A stretch of DNA of 28,341 bases from Porogramme epimiltina (lineage: Eukaryota; Basidiomycota; Agaricomycetes; Polyporales; Polyporaceae): assembly GCA_900155495.1 (NCBI GenBank), contig FTLJ01000671.1, positions 1 to 28,341 of the forward strand, in the 5' to 3' direction. The notes below the pieces were generated by a model. It was not told the DNA's origin. It was given only the letters and a program-made list of their open reading frames with translations, and searched no databases. Of this stretch, positions 8,127-18,450 are shown piece by piece. Position 1 is the first letter of the stretch. Each line of letters starts with the position of its first letter. The translations under genes and the position numbers were made by a program.

Positions 8127-9647
8127 TCAATACCGTCGGTACGGGGGCGGGAGCATTCCCACCTCATCGTAGACTTCATCTGGTGGTCCGCCCGCAAGGC
8201 GCACGCCACCATCCATTGCTACTACCCATTGCTGTAGACTGTCTATGCTGCCCATACTCGCACCATTCCTCACTGTATCTCCCTCATCTACAATTCTCGA
8301 TACTGATATTGGCGAGGCCAACGTAGCGCCCTGGGACGTCGCGCGGGCGAATGAGTCGACCATCGAAGCGCCCGTTGGGGCTGTTGAGAGGGAATATGAC
8401 GTCTGACCGCTGCCGAGCTTGCGCGCCTGCGAACGCATCGCATGCATGGCCCGGGAGCTCGTCGAGCGCAAGCGCACAGGCAATTGGGTTTCATCCCTCT
8501 CTGGAGGGGTGCGTGTGTCAAGGATGGAGTTCTGTGCGTGGTGCGGTGTGTGTGAAGAGTCACCGGGGGAGGAAGGGCCATCAGCACTGGATCGGGGGAG
8601 GCTTGGTCTGGTCAAGGGCTTTGCCTTGATAGTTGGAGAGTGAGTGAATGAGTGAGACGAAGACAGGATGTGCATCACCTGCGAAGTCTGTTGATCTTCA
8701 AGGGACGGCTCTCCAAGCCCCTGCATAAGGAACGGCACTGATGGAGGCGGTACTACATAAGGCGAAAGCAGATGGTCAGTACAGGAGTGGTCGAGATAAT
8801 GGCTGAAATCGCACAAGAGAACTTCTCCTCGTCCGCTTCTAGTGCTTCCACAAGCACTTTGCGGCGCATTCTATGCCGGAAAAATACTAGAATGAAGATG
8901 ATCGACACTAGTAACACGAATGTTCCAGCTGCTATTCCTGCAATTGTCCCATAACGTAGCGTAGAAGACCTAGAATTGCTAGCGCAGAGTATTAAGATAC
9001 CAGCATTGGACAATATGAAGCAGGTACCTCGATGGAAACTGTGACAATGTCGTCGTGTTTGATGTGGTAGCTGCGTTGGAAGTCGCTGTGATACTTTGAG
9101 TGGGGTTGCTTGTCGTTGGGGTGGGTGGGGGAGAGGAAGTGTTTGGGATGACGAAGCCGTCGATTGCAAAAAAAGCGCCGTAGTTAGAGGCTTTAATAGT
9201 GTGTATACCGTACGGAAAGGGAGTTGAATTGAAAAGCAGGACTGATGAGATGTCTGTGTAGGTAGCTGTGTTCTTCGTATATACGCTGAACGGTTGGTTA
9301 TCTAAAAAGAAAGTGATGTTGGCCATAGGAGGATCCCCAAACCACCATCCGAATATCTGAACGTATGTTCCTGGATATCGTAAGCATTGACGTCATATTA
9401 CAGGATCAAATGGTACATACCATAAAATGTCAATGACACAGAGACACCCTTTTCTGACGTGCTTATGGCAGTACCGGAGAAGTCGTTCGGGCTTTGAGAC
9501 TGGACCCAATGTGAGCGTGTGTCATACGAGATTGCAGGGTCCGACACAGCGAGACAAAGTCTTGATTCGTCTGCACAGACGGCTTCCATATGACAACAAC
9601 GTAGAGTTAGCGAGGAGTGGGTAGCAGGCACACAGGAGTGAGATCAT
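8127..9647 (-). CDS. Single-pass membrane protein with extracellular domain and long cytosolic tail (about 432 aa, 5 exons)
   Basis: Proposed exons on the minus strand: 9647-9632, 9570-9421, 9370-9028, 8978-8815 and 8752-8127. All introns are GT-AG (61, 50, 49 and 62 bp) and the sum is 1299 nt in one frame. The last intron has a good CTGAC branch site. The ectodomain reads VSDPAISYDTRSHW, then IFGWWFGDPPMANITFFLDN and GIHTIKASNYGAFFAIDGF. This is the layout of a common basidiomycete family with a galactose-binding-like ectodomain. A Ser/Thr/Pro-rich stalk follows, then one membrane helix (IAGIAAGTFVLLVSIIFILVFF) and a basic stop-transfer sequence (RHRMRRK). The Ser/Pro-rich tail ends PPPYRRY. 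The function is unknown; a cell-surface sensor is a guess. The first exon is the weakest part: MISLL is short for a signal peptide and the true start may differ. Confidence 0.68.
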
Positions 9648-10000
9648 ACAAGGGAGTGACGGGGACGCACCAATCTGAAGGGAGACCTGCACCCTAAGTA
9701 CCTCATGTTGAGACACGCAACAGCACTGAGTTCAATCATCCTTTCTCAGTTCCGATTAAATCCAATCAAGAGGTCAGACTTCGGAATGCGATAGCGTTTA
9801 TACCCCTGTTTTTAAGTTCTCGGTTCTCGGAGAAATTGGAAGGGCATCTTACATGGGAACCGGAGACTTACTTGAACGACTAGTACGTCTGCATGTCATG
9901 TCGTTTTGCTCTCCTAGACATAATGGCACTACATATGCCTACTAGCTTGCTGGATGTACGTTCACGTAGTGCCCAAGATATTCAGCTCTAAAAAACTAAC
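9648..10000. other. Upstream region of the membrane-protein gene
   Basis: No coding region is recognised. It should contain the promoter of the minus-strand membrane-protein gene, but I see no convincing TATA box or repeated operator. Confidence 0.3.
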
Positions 10001-10120
10001 TTAGGGCCTGTCCGGATACCCAGGGATTCTCGTCACAATCCGGATTCTTACCAGAATCTGGATTCTGGTGCCAAAATCTCGCCAGCGCGATGGGCGCTGG
10101 TGACCGGATTCCGGTTCACT
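10001..10120. mobile_element. Possible MITE fragment, hairpin-rich
   Basis: TTA (10001-10003) is followed by GGGCCTGTCCGGATACC. This resembles the GGGCCTGT-type terminal repeats and TTA/TAA target duplications of PIF/Harbinger-like miniature elements. The following 100 bases contain nested fold-backs: AATCCGGATT (10037-10046), CCAGAATC-TG-GATTCTGG (10051-10068), CCAGCGC...GCGCTGG (10082-10100) and ACCGGATTCCGGT (from about 10103). I could not find the opposite terminal repeat with its TTA, so it may be a truncated element. Confidence 0.35.
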
Positions 10121-10205
10121 GGACCTGTGTCACAATTCCAAGTAGTGCCCCTTTCAATTGGGATGTAGCGAATCAGGGCGCAGAATATACGGGAGTTGCG
10201 CCCTG
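10121..10205 (+). repeat. Orphan copy of the F-box 3'-flank sequence
   Basis: GACCTGTGTCACAATTCCAA...CCCCTTTCAATTGGGATG...TATACGGGAGTTG aligns with GGCCTGTGTCACGATTAGAA...TTCCCTTTCAACTGAAATGG...TGTACGGGAGTTG at 7521-7600, just after the stop of the right-arm F-box gene. No F-box coding sequence precedes this copy; the hairpin-rich segment lies there instead. It is either a relic of a lost F-box copy or part of a dispersed repeat that also sits in the F-box 3' flanks. Confidence 0.55.
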
Positions 10206-10901
10206 GCCCAATTCTGGGACTCAAGCTCCTCTGTAATTATCGCAGTGGCTACGCCTGAAGCACCACGCCCTTCACCTTGAGAGTCCCCTAGAGTCAAGGC
10301 TGTTGCCTTCGGTATATCCGGGGTATGCTTTACCCCTCCTCGTCCCATATTTCCACAGCATATGACCCGCCCTCCTCACTCGGTGCTGGCTTAATTGTCT
10401 CTCTCCAGTGTCCACTTGAAAATCCTCGTGCATTTACCCCCTCTTCACGGAGTTACCATGATTCAGCATTCAATGGGTATACACCAACTCGCCCTTCTGT
10501 GCTGGGTTGTGGGTTCTGTGGATTTCGTTCGTTTCCGCGTACGCAGAAAATAGCTACTGTTACACGTAATGCAAGCCTTGAATGCATCACGTGCACCAAC
10601 TCCGCTGGAAAACTGTGGGCTATACAGGTATACATGGAGCACCGTGACTGCGATGTATAGGACTACGTTAGTCATAAAATAATTTAATTCGCAACGGTTA
10701 CACACTATGCAGAATCTCAAGTTTTCGCCAACTGTTAGGCGCTAATAGGGGTGGTATTTCTTGACCGCCACAGCCTTTTGCTCTCTCCATCGTCCCTCCG
10801 GCATACGGCGTTTTCGTCGTTCTCATTATCGATTACGATCTTCTCAGGGATCCTTTCCTAGAACATATATTTATACTTTTATTCTAACATGAATAACAGT
10901 A
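10206..10901. other. Spacer downstream of the HET gene
   Basis: No gene is supported. The longest open frame (10325-10660) is low-information sequence with no domain. Minus-strand sequence just after the HET stop contains AATAAAAG (about 10885), a possible poly(A) signal region for that gene. Confidence 0.35.
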
Positions 10902-13005
10902 TCAGGGAAAATGACGCACCTGAACGCCAATTTCGTGAATACGAATCTCCAGGGTTTCCCCGGTAGTGTTCAATGGGCTGGTCGTAAATTCCATCGTTAT
11001 CGTAGTCAAGAGAACACTCCACTTCTGCCTGATCCCCGTAGAGATGGTCTCCCAGGAGCTAGTTTCTGAAACCCTGTCGTTTGCGCAAACATGGTCTGAT
11101 CGACAGCTGTGCGAGCTTGGTGAGATGTGGCCTTCGGACAGAATTGGACGCTCGACGGCTTCGGTGTCGTAAGGCGGGAGCAGTTGTATGACAGCGTAGT
11201 GGGCTCCGGGGGGATGCGTGGACGTTGACTCCAAAGGTCCTTCTTCAGATGACGTAGTGCCTTCTGCAGCTAACATGCATTTCCCTAGAGTAATAGATAC
11301 CAAATAGTGGGATTGATGGTCGAAAACAAATGTGATGGGGGACTCTCCACTCCATGGAAGAGGTATCTCGGTCACGTAGTAGAGCTTGAAGTCGAGGTTC
11401 CCTTGAGAGGCAATTGAAGAGATATGGTATCTGTGTAGCAAGAAGGGGGGAGGGGAAGGCCCAACGTTGAGCCGGGTTATAAACTCTTGGGGGTCTTTTT
11501 GGTTTGTGCGATACTGAGGCCGTGCAGATATGCAAATTTCTTTCCACTCCCAGTCAAGAATATCACCAAGCTCATGAGAGCCAGCGAATAAGACGTTCCT
11601 GTCGCAAGGACCTTCTGCACGAGACTTTATACATGCATATCGAGGTAGAGCCTCGCCGTCTCTGTGGTACTTATTTTGAGGTGTTGGTTCAACCTTTCGC
11701 AGAGGGAGCCATGCGGGTCTTGGCGTTGGACCATCGGGGCTGCTAGTGTCTGGAATAAAGCATCCTGGTATCCGGGCGATGAGGTGTGTCTCGTTTGGTT
11801 CATGCACTGGTAGGTAGACACGAATGCCTTGCTGTGTCATAGTGAATGTGGCCTGTTTGGAATTAGACGCGGCGCCGTTGTGCTGGATACCATGTGAGTA
11901 TATTCCGAATTAATGATGTAATGATCAATATATATACCAGCTCAAGATGATGCTGTTCGCAAAATATTCGTTTACCAATAAAGCTTGCTGGATGAGGAGC
12001 GAGGAGAGGGAGGGTGTCGGGGCACAAGAGTATTTGTTCCCTCAAGCATTGACGTAATTGATATTTTGTAGTCACGGGCCAAGGGGAACCACTTGAAAAG
12101 AGCGTCGTATCAACCGATGTCCTCATAATCTCCTCTTGAAGTCGGAAGAATGCATTCCTTCCTTCACCATAGAGCGTAGGCATGTTGATACCGAACAGGC
12201 CAAACAGGCAATAGGCCTCATCTTCCACACGGGTAGTAATTCGACTAGATGCCCAGAACATCCGTTGAGCGACGCTTGTGTCTGTAACATCCACCTTGAA
12301 GCGAAGAACATCTCGGGGAATGAGAGTGATCTGTTCAAGCTTCTCCGCAAGCTCAAACTTGGTGCCCAAGTACGTCCAATCTGAGAGCATGAAGCGAACA
12401 GTTTTGGGAGCAAGGAGTTCTTGAAGAGTCCAACCCCGCTTGTGCCATCGACTATTGTCAAATCCATTGTTTCCTCGGCCAGAGTGAACGTCTGAAAGGT
12501 AGACGTAGCAAACGGTGGATAGTGAATAGTATAGAAACATGGAATTGATTGCCTCCGTTAACTCCGCGCTGCTGGACTTGTCTATGCAACAAGTATCTGC
12601 CCACGCCCACTCGAACCCGTCTTTTCGTGCCTGAATGAGGAAGTTGCGAATCTTTACAGAGATATTACTTCGTGGATCGGTATGTGCTTCAATTCCCATA
12701 GTTGAATTGTCTGTGTGATCCTCGCTGACGCTGAAGAGCTGCGGTGGAAGAGCCTGTGTGGGGTCATATTGGAGAGGGCGATAATAAGCTGCATCCGTGA
12801 AAGGGTCATGGGGTGTGGACTGAGAATCCGCGGAAGAATCATATCGTCTCTTGCGGAGCTGTCCCATGTCTCGTACTTTCTGGAATGTGTCTTCCTGGGT
12901 CATATCTCCCCATACATGAGATAGAATAGCGTATCCTCGCCCTGGAACATCTTCTGGCCTGTTAAAATATTTGAGCTCTGCGGTTTGCGTATTCAGTAAC
13001 CACAT
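10902..13005 (-). CDS. HET-domain (heterokaryon incompatibility) protein, two exons (about 682 aa)
   Basis: Exon 1 is 13005-11938 and exon 2 is 11882-10902; the 55-bp GT-AG intron (11937-11883) joins them in frame. The start is ATG 13005 (MWLLNTQTAELKYF), the usual opening of this family. The open frame upstream begins at a GTG, which a fungus would not use. HET motifs: AILSHVWG (26-33), FEWAWADTCCIDK (131-143), CYVYLSDV (166-173), RGWTLQELLAP (190-200) and VEDEAYCLFGLFGINMPTLY (260-279). Family knowledge: HET proteins trigger cell death when incompatible fungal cells fuse and may also act in innate-type defence. The C-terminal half (from HNGAASNSK) has no named domain that I recognise; such variable tails are common downstream of basidiomycete HET domains. 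A TATA-like TATTATATA lies at 13185-13193. Exon 2 might continue past a GTGCGT donor near 10914, changing the last few residues. Confidence 0.87.
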
Positions 13006-13727
13006 TTCTAAGCCGGATGGAATCACTCAATGATGAGCCAGAAAAGAGTATAGCCCATGACATACATGTCGATTTGTCGTATACAGGTGACTCCCTTGCA
13101 CGGAGGAGGTTTGGGAGGTAACTGGTCCAATTGGGAGGGGGGGGATGGAGGTTGTATCTGACAGCCCTCTATTGATAGAGTAGGTATTATATACTTGGTG
13201 ACATTGATGGAGATAATTTTGTACGTTGTGGGATAGAACACACCAGCGCCGCCCTGAACTCAGTTGTTGCAGTGCAGTTGTCTATTAGCAACCTGACATC
13301 ATCGAGTGGTGTGCTCTGCAACTTATGCATCCGAAATCGAAACTTGTTCTGACAGTAGATATCTCTACCGCCATGCGGTTCTGAACTGCCGTGGTGTTCA
13401 TATCCATGATGAATGATGCGTGATTATTCCCACTTGTTCCCACTTGCTCCTCATTATTCCCGGTTCACAAGCGGGGATCGAGAGGAAATATTCGAATAAT
13501 CCACAAGTGGCATTCGTCATGCTGACAGATTTCTGATGACTTTTTAACGGCCCCCTTCACTCTGCCTCTGAGATAACAATTCGTGAAACAGTCTTATCTA
13601 GTTCGCCATACTAAGTACAACCGTACTCCCCCCCTGTTCTCGTTGATATTTTGTGAAACTCCAGTCCTGGTTAATGAATACCGGATTCATTAACATTCGC
13701 GTGGCGTAGCCAGACATGAATCGGAGC
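13006..13727. other. Spacer with the likely HET promoter
   Basis: The minus strand carries a TATA-like element at 13193-13185, about 180 bp before the HET start. The rest, about 13250-13727, is 3' flank of the next upstream gene and holds no supported coding sequence. Repeated TTCCCACTTG words at 13427-13451 are short and of unclear meaning. Confidence 0.4.
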
Positions 13728-15080
13728 TCACCAGCCAGGGCCCAGAATAGAAGGTAGAAGGCACGGATTCACCTCTTCTATCCACCGAAGAATTTTGACC
13801 TCCATAATTTTGAATGGATCCGTTGGTTCCCGAATACAGTACGCATAGCGATATTTTCCACCAGTGCCTTTGGCTATATCGTTCTTTCCCCAAATGGGAC
13901 ATGACTTAATACGCACAACTATAGAAGTTGATGCCTCAAGTGGATCACGCGTATATACTGGCACAAGCCAGGAATACCTAGGCGTTCCTCTCAGCGATGA
14001 CTTGTACCCGAAGAAGAGTGGGTGAGCATGTAGCGATAGAGATACTTACCTTCCGCCGAAGCGACGATTGATATCGTCACCTTCCGACTCCTCAACTCCG
14101 CCATCGTGTCCGCGTATACGATTTCTCGGAGCTTCTGTAATATACTTCCCATAGACCACACGGATGTCTTTGATGTATTTGACAGAGTTCGGAATCGTTG
14201 GTTTCGAGGTGATCTCTATGTCGAGTTTCACATCATCTACCGTTGTCTTCGGGACGCCCGCCACGGAAAATACATTGAGTGCAAAGTCCATTCCAGGTCC
14301 CGAGAATGTTTGTTGGTAGAAATAAAGATGTTCCCCCATGTCCACGGTGTCTATTTGAATAAGTTGACAAAGACATTGGGATGGGTGTTTTGGGACGTGC
14401 ACTCACAGTACTGTATGCTCTGTGTCTCCTGATATAAATGTGTTTCTTGGGTGAACGTTGTTATCCGCGATACGAACTCATGCAGCATCTCTGACACCTT
14501 AACTCTTGAGTCCACTGAAGCTGACTCTGGAGTCCAAACAGCGGGCGCACTAATCATCAGGTGAGCTCTGCAAGCCTAATATTTAATGTCAATGACAAAA
14601 CGATATCATCACAGCGAAATTACCTCTCCGCCTCTTCCCAAGAGCTTTCATTCACATTGCGCATGTATACTTTGCTATTGAATTCTTGGAACACAGTTGC
14701 TTGTACAGTGCGTTTAATCGAGGTGAATGAGTTGCCCGAATTGTCGAAAGCTTGGAGCTGTCAAGAAATAAGGTGAAATTATTATAGTGCTGGGCCCTTC
14801 ACAGAACTGACAATCATGAGACGTACTAGTTTCCAAGAGAGTGAACAAGGGAGCTTTATGGTGACGTGCATGCCCTCGTACAGAGGAGGAAACATTGCAG
14901 CGTGATGCGGCCCGAACTGCTCTGGTGCAGCGTGCTTCACGCGCCGAAGACCCTCGTCTTGTTCGGTAGTTAACGGAGCTGGGCCTCGTATATCTTGAGG
15001 AGAGTGAGAATGAGCCGGAATATCGTACCTCTACTGATATGGTCCTTTTTTGCGCCCGGGGCGGCGGGTGGTAAACACAT
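13728..15080 (-). CDS. Uncharacterised protein with MABP-like beta-prism repeats at the C-terminus (about 351 aa, 6 exons)
   Basis: Proposed exons: 15080-15029, 14984-14827, 14757-14624, 14567-14407, 14350-14050 and 13977-13728. All junctions are GT-AG, phases agree, and the total is 1056 nt. Readable parts: MFPPLYEGMHVTIKLPCS, VQATVFQEFNSKVYMRN, EHLYFYQQTFSGPGMDFAL, then two related units, DDINRRFGGRYSWLVPVYT and NDIAKGTGGKYRYAYCI. The repeated D-I-x4-GG-[KR]-Y signature resembles MABP-type beta-prism repeats (MVB12-associated), also seen in fungal proteins annotated as insecticidal-crystal-toxin-like; this assignment is from memory. EHLYFYQQTF may belong to a lectin- or toxin-like beta domain. 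No signal peptide or membrane segment is visible. The first exon and the acceptor of intron 1 (14985 or 14994) are uncertain. TATAAA on the minus strand at about 15246-15240 would suit the promoter. Biological role unknown. Confidence 0.6.
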
Positions 15081-17600
15081 TCTTATATCTTTCTTCTCGC
15101 GGCGGCGGCGTGGACGGCTATCAGTGGCGCTCCGGGAGTGGAGGAGTTCTGACGGGCGGCGGTGCAACCGCCGTCCGTACCCCTGAATCATGGCAAGAGA
15201 CGGGAGGCCCGGGGCGTGTACGCACCCAAAGGACACAGGTTTATAACCCACTGCCCTATCACGAGATGGTCAGGAGTGTCGGGGTCCGAAGCGTCGTGCA
15301 GCCACCTTGACGATAGTAACCTTTTTCGCTTCATTCACTCTCTCTACTACACCAGATATCTATCATACGGCCACACCACACTAATGGTGATAGCGCCACC
15401 TGACCGCAGGCGCCCCCGCGCGCAGCAGGTACTCCCCCGCGCGGTGTTCTGCACCCCCGCATCCCCTTCCCCCCTCCCTCCCCACTTCCCGGCTTCTGTC
15501 CCGTGATCCCTTCTGCTCCCCCCACGCCGTAGCTACCCTGTCGACCATGCCTACTACATAGGGCCCGGCCCTCGAGAGCAGTAAACAAGGATACAAAAAG
15601 ATTTGTTTCCGAAGCACGTACAGTTGTCCGACATGAAGCGGACATCCTTGTATGAACCTGTCGATGGAGTGCGAAGCTCCATCAGAGATCCGGAGTCTGG
15701 AGCTATTGAAACATCGTGGTACGCACTTTATCCCACCACCGAATAGACTCCCCCGTTCACCCTATCGAGCACATACAACTCAGAGCTCTCGCCACCATCA
15801 TCACAAGATGGCGTATAAACGGGATATTCAAGTTGTACGGTAAGCTTGGCTCCGGATTGTGGGTGGGTGTGGTCAATATACCGAACGATTTAGATGACAT
15901 ACGTGAAGATTGTGTATGACCAGACGCCCGGGAAGGCTAGGAGATAACATACAACCTTGCATGATTTCCTTTGAGTGTGAACCACGTGCACGGTGCTCAG
16001 GTAGTGGGGGAGTGTTTCGTGTACCGGTAGCTGGAGGTCCAGGTGACTCGTAAGAGGTTAAGCAATGAGGTAAAGAGACCGGCGAGCAACGAGCTATCAC
16101 TGAGATCATCCCTTTGGTGTCTGATCGGTGGTGGTGTGGGTTCGTCAAAGAGCAACTGAGCGTACAATAGGGTATAAGTAAATACGGATAAGTAATTCTG
16201 TTACCGAGGGTTATCACGGTTTGAAGTTCCTCGGCTAACATGTACAACACTGGCATGTGCAGTACGCAATACCCTACAATGTTGTGGGGCAATGCCCATG
16301 CACACCAGACTCGTGTCAAAATCTTTGATTATTATTTTCTTTGGAATACCAATCCTCGACCAGCATACATTGGTGTGATGAGATCATTTTTCTCCCCTGC
16401 TGGGAATCGAACTTGTGTGGGGGATCTGAGGCGCCCACGGAGAAATGTCCTCCGAAACAATCGGACTTGCCAAAGGCAGCCAGGTCCGGGCGCCTCGCTG
16501 CCTCGTCCTCCTGTGTCCCAACTTCCAAAGTCTTTCGAACACGTACATCAGCGTAGAGGTGCCAACAACTCTTGCCTTATGGACCATAGACGTCGGAACC
16601 CACTGCGGAAGTCGCGAATGCTCGACCTAGAGGTACGTAGCGTTTGTTAGGGGACATCAACAACTTACTCGACCCCCACTGCTATAGTACTCATACAGGT
16701 TTTGTTTTCTGTAGCACACTAGTGATACGTGATGCACGCTCTTTGAGGATCACTGAGACAACAAAAACCATCCTCAGTGATACGAAGGTTGACTCCATGT
16801 TCCCCATGGGTATGTTTACGGCATACCCGCTGCGGGGCAGCGAAGAGTAATCACAGCAGCCTCACCAACCTTCCTCAATGAAGGCCATCAGAACATGATG
16901 CGGGTGCGGTCCTGTGAGCCTATCGCTTTGTAGCATGCACAATGTGGATTGATAAGAGAAGGGAAGGAGGTCGGGACGGTGAGCACTGACGTGGGAATGG
17001 TGTTGTGGTATGTACCGGGGGCATCTTAAGAGATGGAAGCACGTTGTTGACGTCGGGTGTTCTTCAGATCAGGTTCTAGTCGGTGCGAGGGCCGCATTCA
17101 TGTTGAAATGGGTGGACGTGGCGAGTATGAACCATCGAGTGGTCATAATGTAATGATGGAAATCTAAGAGTGGAGGGATTTAGTTCAACGCTTCAACGCT
17201 TGGAATTCTAACCGTGCTATGTTAAGATTCTCCCCGCTGGAGAAGGAGCCCCTATCCTTCAGCAAACACGAGTCTCCCGGAAAGTACGGTACGCCGCCGA
17301 TATCGACCCCAACAGCGTCTTCCATGCCCTCGGCATATCCCGATGTCAGAACGCGAGCGCATGCTAAATCGCATCGCAAATCCAAGAACTCCTCCAATAA
17401 GCTTGCTTCTCTTTGAATCGGTGAGCTCTTCCATCCTCCAACATACGTTTCTTCTCGTCTCGAACGTCCACAGCTCAGCTTCTCGCGGATTTTCATGCAC
17501 GCATCTGCCTACAAAAGGCAACGGACACACGTACGGTTAGACTCACGCTGTGTATGTGCGGCGACAGACCGGCCTTTGAGAGCTCACAGACCAGAAAAAA
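15081..17600. other. Long gene-poor stretch (2.5 kb)
   Basis: I find no coding region I can support on either strand. Open frames (for example 17185-17496 minus, 103 codons, and 16240-16650 plus) lack recognisable motifs, and I could not assemble them into longer products through plausible splice sites. Composition changes from a GC-rich, CCCC-containing part (15390-15560) to mixed sequence. A small lineage-specific gene or non-coding transcript cannot be excluded. Confidence 0.35.
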
Positions 17601-17616
17601 CGCGCCCAAAAATGCA

Positions 17617-17622
17617 TATATA
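17617..17622 (+). promoter_or_regulatory. TATA box of the alanine-rich secreted protein gene
   Basis: TATATA within AATGCATATATACGCG lies 91 bp before the ATG at 17713, a usual distance for a fungal core promoter. Confidence 0.5.
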
Positions 17623-17712
17623 CGCGCAATACCGACCCGAGCTCTCCATCGGCCTCCGCACTCAGCATCCCAAGCCTCCAAACTTTCTCGTCACCGGAAT
17701 CTCACCTCAGCC

Positions 17713-18078
17713 ATGCGTGCCTCCTCGATCATCCTCGCCGCGGCCGTATTCGGCGCTCAGGGTACGCCCGCGCCCCATCGCGCCGTCCCTCTAGAACTAA
17801 CACGTACCTCCGCCCCTCTAGTTCTCACCGCATCTGCGACCCCGATCGGCGCGAGCGCCGCCATCGCTGCCTCCGCGGCCGTAGTCGCGGATGGCGCCGC
17901 CGCAGCCCGTCCCTCTGCCGCTGTCGCCGCGCGCCCGTCCGCTGCTGCACTCGCTGCCCGCCCGTCCGCCGCCGTCGCCGCGAGCGCTGCTGCTCACGCG
18001 GTACGTCCGCGTGGCTCCTCTTTGTGCGTGTACGGGGTGCTTATGAACCTCTTTCAGAACGCGGACGCGCTCCTGTGA
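17713..18078 (+). CDS. Small alanine-rich secreted protein (82 aa, 3 exons)
   Basis: Exons 17713-17761, 17822-18000 and 18058-18078 are joined by GT-AG introns of 60 bp (with a CTAAC branch site) and 57 bp. The product begins MRASSIILAAAVFGAQ, a good signal-peptide core. The body, from ASATPIGASAAI, contains three imperfect AARPSAA units (about residues 45-66), then ASAAAHANADALL. No cysteines are present, so it is not a disulfide-type effector. The low-complexity Ala/Ser/Pro/Arg make-up suggests a cell-wall or matrix-associated or intrinsically disordered secreted peptide. Both introns are multiples of three without in-frame stops, so retention would yield a longer protein in the same frame. 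Family unknown. The repetitive GC-rich composition could also mimic coding bias, but the splice sites, signal peptide and TATA box support a real gene. Confidence 0.65.
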   Translation: MRASSIILAAAVFGAQGTPAPHRAVPLELTRTSAPLVLTASATPIGASAAIAASAAVVADGAAAARPSAAVAARPSAAALAARPSAAVAASAAAHAVRPRGSSLCVYGVLMNLFQNADALL

Positions 18079-18450
18079 GCGGGTGTGCCTTTTGTGGGGG
18101 CCAGGAGGGCTCCTGGCCTGATTTGTTGGAGGATGGGTGTGGGATCTCGCTCGAGTGCTAGGGCGGGAGGAAGCTTCCGGAAGCGTTTGAGCGCGGGGGA
18201 GCGTGCTCTTTAGCTGTTTATGAATTCGCTGCTTCAGGGACGCGGTCGTCCTTTCGTTTGAGAACCCTGTGACAGGGGCGAAAGAAGCTCGGGATGGACG
18301 TAATTCTACACCCTATGATCTACTTGGGACTCCCTTTTGGTTAAAATGGAGTGTTGCACCTCGTGGCACAGCAGTGTGGTGTCTACCGTTGGGGGATGAA
18401 CAAAGAGTGATGATATAGTACGACATTCGAAGTTGAGAGCTAACAATAGA
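18079..18450. other. Convergent spacer
   Basis: 3' flanks of the alanine-rich protein gene (plus) and the next F-box gene (minus). I see no open frame or clear repeat here. GACTCCCTTTTGGTTAAAATGGAG (about 18328-18351) loosely recalls the 7545-7566 flank word but is too short to call. Confidence 0.35.

Noticed and set aside
8753..8816. Apparent frameshift between the membrane helix exon and the cytosolic tail
   Set aside because: A 62-bp GT-AG intron (8814-8753) with a CTGAC branch site joins the two frames cleanly, so no frameshift is needed.
10325..10660. 111-codon open frame
   Set aside because: Low-information sequence in a repeat-rich spacer without recognisable motifs.
16395..16420. 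tRNA-like B box on the minus strand (AGTTCGATTCCC)
   Set aside because: The flanking bases cannot form a T-arm stem (ACAAG against CCCAG), and no D-arm, A box or matching acceptor stem lies at the right distance.
17185..17496. 103-codon open frame on the minus strand
   Set aside because: No recognisable domain, no promoter signal, and overlapping open frames on the other strand. Not separable from chance.
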